Shown: positions 52,101 through 55,192 of the stretch, piece after piece
Layout of the letters: every line of letters starts with the position of its first letter
Position numbering within the stretch: the stretch's first letter is position 1
NCBI GenBank assembly: GCA_018436725.1
Contig: JAHDKT010000005.1
Span: 1 to 55,192 of the forward strand
Length of the DNA: 55,192 nt
Direction: 5' to 3'
From: Synergistaceae bacterium
Lineage (GTDB): Bacteria; Synergistota; Synergistia; Synergistales; Aminobacteriaceae
Made by a program: the position numbers and the translations under genes
Notes under the pieces: model-generated
The model's database searches: none
What the model saw: only the letters and a program-made list of their open reading frames with translations
Told to the model about the DNA's origin: nothing

Positions 52101-52714
52101 GAGACGGAGAGGATCAGCGCTTCGTTATCCTCGCCGAGCTGATGAAGCTACGGCGCGCATGCTGTAACGGCTCGCTCGTCCTCCCCGACAGAGAGTTCCC
52201 CTCCGCGAAACTGGAGGCGTTCGGCGAGATTTTGGACGACCTTCGCGCGAACGGACACCGCTGCCTCGTCTTCAGCCAGTTCGTCGACCATCTGGCCATC
52301 CTGCGCGCATCGCTGAACGAAGCCGGAGTTTCGTACTCCTACCTCGACGGTTCGACGCCGCCCGAGGAACGGAAACGTCAAGTGGAAGCGTTCCAGGCCG
52401 GGGAGAAGGAGTGTTTTCTCATCAGTCTTCGCGCCGGGGGAACGGGGCTGAACCTCACGGCCGCCGATTACGTTGTCCACATGGACCCCTGGTGGAACCC
52501 CGCCGTCGAGGACCAGGCCTCCGACCGTGCGCACCGCATCGGGCAGGAGCGTCCCGTGACGGTCTACCGCATCGTGGCGAAAGACACCATCGAGGAGAAG
52601 ATCGTGGACCTGCACGCGACGAAGCGCGACCTCGCCGAGAGCCTGCTCGAAGGAACGGAACGCGTGACCCGCTTCTCGCTCGACGAGATGGCCGCGCTCA
52701 TCAGGCAGGAATGA
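49178..52714 (+). CDS. SNF2-family helicase-like ATPase
   Basis: Large DNA translocase-like protein of 1178 residues. The first 700 residues are poorly conserved, helical and partly repeat-like, without a clear zinc-finger SWIM motif. The SNF2 core begins near residue 725 (LREYQAEGFQWLSRL). Motif I is DDMGLGKTIQ near 749, motif II LDEAQAIKN near 843, motif III TGTPIENHLGELW near 873, motif V GTGLNLTAADYVVHMDPWWN near 1090 and motif VI QASDRAHRIGQ near 1112. Bacterial SNF2 proteins of this size are often linked to RNA polymerase recycling, defence or unknown roles. The start is GTG at 49178, 15 bases behind pdxA2. Confidence 0.93.
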   Translation: MIPDNPKKTKGGASGSSLHNDEALVREAEILLLRGEFSAATQTIEHAGSGDSYAVRALLAILDGRRKDALVLFEEGLKRLRKELGVRKVYFRCFSAFFHPPLLISFGDLKKAATCAELGRQLSSFDKTYELMLCLADYHSGKGSDKFFSLFSPARCVKEKNKQGLLVLLALCLSWSSPEALIDPEYRSLFLNALDELRESGDTFLLYRVELAEMLSLPPEKQIPGRKLPLRDLVPRKEEWMVALGALTTLGKGTGGAKKKRERRILWEVDWDTEENGTIVSPEFIPVEQVMQPSGKWSKGRQVALKRLQREFVKEPWMTRQDIAAAGAVEEVGGYDGWYYKRWFQFDGVKIFSALAGHPYLVRSGDGRPMEIVQEEPRLDLSKTVGGYRVRLSPHPGEGKYANVFLEEESPCRIRVVPFDEKHRRIAEILGKEGLFVPERGKEHILETLESLAETVPITSEIEGVEGSAVAVEPDSRIVVQLAPGEEGFFVSLAVRPLGTGTHLCRPGEGGKTMMGRSDGKRIQTLRDLEAERRNLDETLLLCPALREGEQTDENRWELDNPELCLEFLLQVAGMGERVVVEWPKGGAMSVRSAVSPSTVKLSVAAGRDWFALSGEIRVDEQTVLGIKEACEMLAESKGRFLPLGNGEFLALTAELRKRLEEIGSFGDWRGKELRFSPLSAPLFLKLEKETEGFGGDGAWTKQLALVEEAESIAPALPPTFKGVLREYQAEGFQWLSRLAHWGAGACLADDMGLGKTIQVLAVLLSRAQTGPSLVIAPVSVCPNWFQEAARFAPTLNLKEFRYGDRRKLLEDLKPFDVVVTSYGLLQQDGEMLHEVEWNTVVLDEAQAIKNAATKRSAAAMRLKGKFRVITTGTPIENHLGELWNLFRFLNPGLLGSLDSFNRRFATPIVKYDDKGARARLKKILRPFLLRRTKDQVLDELPPKTEITLRVDMNPEERSLYEALRRNALERIEKGDGEDQRFVILAELMKLRRACCNGSLVLPDREFPSAKLEAFGEILDDLRANGHRCLVFSQFVDHLAILRASLNEAGVSYSYLDGSTPPEERKRQVEAFQAGEKECFLISLRAGGTGLNLTAADYVVHMDPWWNPAVEDQASDRAHRIGQERPVTVYRIVAKDTIEEKIVDLHATKRDLAESLLEGTERVTRFSLDEMAALIRQE

Positions 52715-52745
52715 ACGGGGGGCCTTCTCGGGCCCCCCGTTCCGC
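52714..52745. terminator. Bidirectional terminator between SNF2 and glcD genes
   Basis: An 11-bp stem (AACGGGGGGCC with GGCCCCCCGTT) with a 6-base loop overlaps the SNF2 stop codon and lies 15 bases beyond the glcD-like gene's end. Confidence 0.75.
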
Positions 52746-52759
52746 TTCTCCGGTGTGTC

Positions 52760-54196
52760 CTACTCCCGATCCGGGCAGCTGATCATCTTGCCCGGATTGA
52801 GGATATTGTTCGGGTCGAAGGCGAGCTTCACCCTGTGGATCAGCTCCATCTGCGAAGCGTCCATCACTCGGCACATGTACTTTTGCCGTTTCAGGCCGAT
52901 GCCGTGTTCGCCGCTCAGCGTGCCGCCGATGGAGGCGGTGAAGTCGTACAGCTCGTCGAGCAGGGCGTCGACGATGTCGTGCCAGTCGGGGCGCTCCTCG
53001 GGGAAGAGGATGTTCACGTGCATGTTGCCGTCCCCCACGTGGCCGAAGTTCGCCTCCTCCAGGCCGTATTTCGTACAGAGGCGCGTCGTCTCGGCCATCA
53101 GCTTCGGAATCTCGCTGGTAGGCACCACAAGGTCTTCGAGACTGTACTTCGGATAGAAGGCCATGATCGCCTCCGCCAGGCACTTTCGCGCCTTCCAGAG
53201 TTTGTCTCGGGTGGTCCGGTTGTCCGCGACGAAGACCTCCAAAGCGCCGTGCGCGAAGCAGAGATCCCCGATGCGCTCCATGTCGTCGGCGAGCACCTCC
53301 GGATCGTTTCCTTCGAGCTGGATGATGAGGTGCGCCCCTGCGTCGTCGAAGGGGAGGCGAGTGTTGAGGAATCGCTCCGCCAGCTTGATCGAGCGTCTGT
53401 CCATGAACTCCATCGACGAGGGGATCACCTTCCCCTCGCTCATCACGCGGGGAGCGAAGTCGATCGCGGAAGCCACGTCGGGAAAAGGAACCAGAAGGTC
53501 CAGGACTTTGCCGGGAAGGGGAAGCAGCTTCAAAATGATCTTCGTCACCACGGCGAGCGTTCCTTCGGAGCCGACGATCAAATGAGCGAAGTCGTACCCC
53601 GTGGCATCCTTCCGGCGCTTGCCCCCGAACCAGGTCACCGTGCCGTCCGGAAGCACCGCTTCAAGGGCGAGCACGGAGTTTCCGGTCGTCCCGTACTTGA
53701 CTACCTTATTTCCCCCGGCGTTCTCCGCGACGTTGCCGCCGATGAAAGAGGCGTCGCCGCTGCACGGGTCCCCGGCGTAGAGCAGCCCCTCCCGCTCCGC
53801 CGCCTTCGTGATCTCCGCCGTCACCACGCCCGGCTCGACCGTGATCGTGAGGTTTTTCTTGTCCAGCTCGATAATGGCCCGCATCTTCTCGAACGAGAGG
53901 ACGATTCCGCCCGAGAAAGGAACCGCGCCGCCGGAGAGGCCTGTGCCGGCCCCTCTCGGCGTCACCGGAATCCTATGGTCGTTCGCGTAGCGCATCAGCG
54001 CCGAGACGTCCTCGGTAGTCTCTGGGAAGACGACGACCTCGGCGATATACTCTTTGTCCCAGTAAAACCTGGGAACTTCGTCATAGGAGTAGGCGATGCG
54101 CTTTTCAAGGTCCGCGGAGACGTTCGACGCTCCTATCAGCTTTTGGAGTTCCTCCACCGTCCGCTCGGTGACGGGAGAGTATGCGTGCGCGCTCAT
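52760..54196 (-). CDS. FAD-linked 2-hydroxyacid dehydrogenase (GlcD/LctD type)
   Basis: Flavoprotein of 478 residues in the FAD_binding_4/FAD-oxidase C family, which oxidises lactate, glycolate or similar 2-hydroxyacids. The FAD-binding half has PVTPRGAGTGLSGGAVPFSG near 75-94, DPCSGDASFIGGNVAENAGG near 140, and GSEGTLAVVTKIILKLLP. The C-terminal half has NFGHVGDGNMHVNILFPEE near 388 and GTLSGEHGIGLKRQKYM near 425. It overlaps the upstream etfA gene by one base (TGATG). This glcD-etf pairing is the arrangement of the Etf-coupled, electron-confurcating lactate dehydrogenase of Acetobacterium (LctBCD). Confidence 0.92.
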   Translation of the reverse strand: MSAHAYSPVTERTVEELQKLIGASNVSADLEKRIAYSYDEVPRFYWDKEYIAEVVVFPETTEDVSALMRYANDHRIPVTPRGAGTGLSGGAVPFSGGIVLSFEKMRAIIELDKKNLTITVEPGVVTAEITKAAEREGLLYAGDPCSGDASFIGGNVAENAGGNKVVKYGTTGNSVLALEAVLPDGTVTWFGGKRRKDATGYDFAHLIVGSEGTLAVVTKIILKLLPLPGKVLDLLVPFPDVASAIDFAPRVMSEGKVIPSSMEFMDRRSIKLAERFLNTRLPFDDAGAHLIIQLEGNDPEVLADDMERIGDLCFAHGALEVFVADNRTTRDKLWKARKCLAEAIMAFYPKYSLEDLVVPTSEIPKLMAETTRLCTKYGLEEANFGHVGDGNMHVNILFPEERPDWHDIVDALLDELYDFTASIGGTLSGEHGIGLKRQKYMCRVMDASQMELIHRVKLAFDPNNILNPGKMISCPDRE

Positions 54197-55192
54197 CAGG
54201 AGTTCACCTCCGTTTTGATACGATCAATAATCCGGGGGAGAATATCGAAAAGATCCCCTCGAAGCCCCAGATCCGCCACCCGGAAGATGGAGGCGTCCGG
54301 GTCGCGGTTGATCGCAACGATGTACCCGGCGGTCTGCATCCCCGCGAGATGCTGCACGGCTCCGGAAATCCCGGCTGCGATGTAGACCTTCGGGGCGACG
54401 ACCTTTCCTGAGAGCCCGACCTGGTGCGGATAGTCCATCCACTTGGCCTCCACCGTCGGACGGCTGGCCCCGACGCCCCCGCCGAGAAGCTCCGCAAGCT
54501 CTTCGAGCATCCGGAAGCTCTCGGGGCGCTTCAGCCCCTTGCCTCCCGAGACGACTACGTCCATATCCGCGATGTTCGCCGCGCCGTCCTCCACCCGGTC
54601 GAAACCGAGGTTCTCGATAGAACTCTCGAAGAGAGCGGCAGGAATCCCGGGCGTCAGCAACTCCCCCTTCCGCTCGGAAGGCTCCGGAATCCGAAACGTC
54701 CGCGGGCGCACCGTCGCCATCTGCGGCCGGCGCTCCGGCGTCTTGATGGTCGCCATGACGTTGCCGCCGATAGCCGGGCGGGTCTGGAGCAACAACCCGG
54801 TTTCGGGGTCCATCTCAAGGCCGGTGCAGTCCGCGGTGAGCCCCGTCTCCAGTTTCGAGGCCAATGCGGGGAGCGTAGTCCGTCCGGACGTCGTCGCACC
54901 GGCGAGCACCACCTCGGGCTGCTCCTCGCGAAGAATATGCGCGAGGACGTTCGTCTCGACCTCCTGGTTGTACAGCGTCATCGACGGGTGCTCCACGGAC
55001 AGGACCCTGTCGGCCCCGTACCGGAACACATCTTCCGGCGAATCGGACAGCCCTCCCGAGAGGAGCACCGTCGTCACCCGCCCGCCGACGCTGTCGGCGA
55101 GTTCCCTGGCCTTCCCCGTCAGTTCGCGCGTCACGGAGTGAATGCGCCCGTCCCGGACCTCTCCGAGGACGAAAAAGCTCTTCTGTGCCGTC
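54196..55192 (-). CDS. etfA: Electron transfer flavoprotein alpha subunit (partial, 5' end outside window)
   Basis: About 332 residues are visible and the gene runs off the right edge, because the frame is still open upstream of a GTG at 55134 (KSFFVLGEVRDGR). The FAD-binding domain is unmistakable: GVGASRPTVEAKWMDYPHQV, VYIAAGISGAVQHLAGMQTA and YIVAINRDPDASIFRVADLG. It transfers electrons between the GlcD-type dehydrogenase and other carriers. Whether it also has the N-terminal ferredoxin domain of LctC, and whether etfB lies upstream, cannot be seen. The stop overlaps the glcD-like start by one base, so the two are coupled. Confidence 0.92.
   Translation of the reverse strand, partial: TAQKSFFVLGEVRDGRIHSVTRELTGKARELADSVGGRVTTVLLSGGLSDSPEDVFRYGADRVLSVEHPSMTLYNQEVETNVLAHILREEQPEVVLAGATTSGRTTLPALASKLETGLTADCTGLEMDPETGLLLQTRPAIGGNVMATIKTPERRPQMATVRPRTFRIPEPSERKGELLTPGIPAALFESSIENLGFDRVEDGAANIADMDVVVSGGKGLKRPESFRMLEELAELLGGGVGASRPTVEAKWMDYPHQVGLSGKVVAPKVYIAAGISGAVQHLAGMQTAGYIVAINRDPDASIFRVADLGLRGDLFDILPRIIDRIKTEVNS

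Overview
This window is about 55 kb of GC-rich bacterial chromosome, roughly 60 percent GC by eye, with AT-rich promoter gaps. The content suits a strictly anaerobic, diderm fermenter living on amino acids, organic acids and small sugar acids. It holds two complete TRAP transporters, an AtoE short-chain fatty-acid carrier, a chromate-transporter homologue, several amide and peptide hydrolases, an Etf-linked 2-hydroxyacid dehydrogenase, and an exported oxidoreductase with S-layer-homology-like repeats. Together with the DUF1576 and DUF1847 families this resembles Synergistota. That placement is inference from gene content, because no rRNA or marker gene lies in the window. No tRNA, rRNA, CRISPR array, phage or intact insertion sequence was found.

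Layout, left third. A broken DUF1576 membrane-protein gene (about 134-720, minus) opens the window. A plus-strand run follows: malic enzyme, a TRAP transporter (substrate-binding protein, small and large permease), a sirtuin, AtoE, an amidase, an exported 5'-nucleotidase, an Ldh2-family dehydrogenase with an FGGY sugar kinase (a pair resembling YiaK-LyxK), and a class V aminotransferase. Minus-strand ChrA and a heterodimeric ABC exporter come next. The exporter is divergent from a PadR regulator whose leader carries a perfect 39-bp palindrome.

Middle third. This part is more accessory in character. It has an OsmC-like protein, a frameshifted exported protein with a tandem repeat, an orphan solute-binding protein, a two-gene operon of large exported proteins of unknown function (22929-27376), a degraded group II intron reverse-transcriptase fragment, DUF1847 coupled to the SLH-bearing FAD oxidoreductase, and an orphan MoaD-like protein. 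A metal-dependent amidohydrolase, a Cache-HAMP sensor with no output domain, an M20 amidohydrolase, creatininase plus NCS1 permease, an exported SAM-hydrolase-family protein and a GAF-GGDEF cyclase complete it.

Right third. It contains a small monooxygenase-like protein, a PLP aminotransferase, a second TRAP operon behind a consensus sigma-70 promoter, panB, a DUF1537 kinase plus PdxA2 pair (four-carbon acid-sugar breakdown), a large SNF2-type helicase, and a glcD-etfA pair that runs off the right edge.

Metabolically, the transporters import dicarboxylates, other organic acids and nitrogenous rings. Malic enzyme, the lactate/Etf dehydrogenase, Ldh2, the kinases and PdxA2 would feed carbon to pyruvate or triose-phosphate level, and the aminotransferases and amidohydrolases handle nitrogen. 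The least explained pieces are the 22.9-27.4 kb exported pair, the exported SAM-hydrolase-like protein with an altered motif, and the SLH oxidoreductase-DUF1847 pair. None of these is proven to be a new system from sequence alone.
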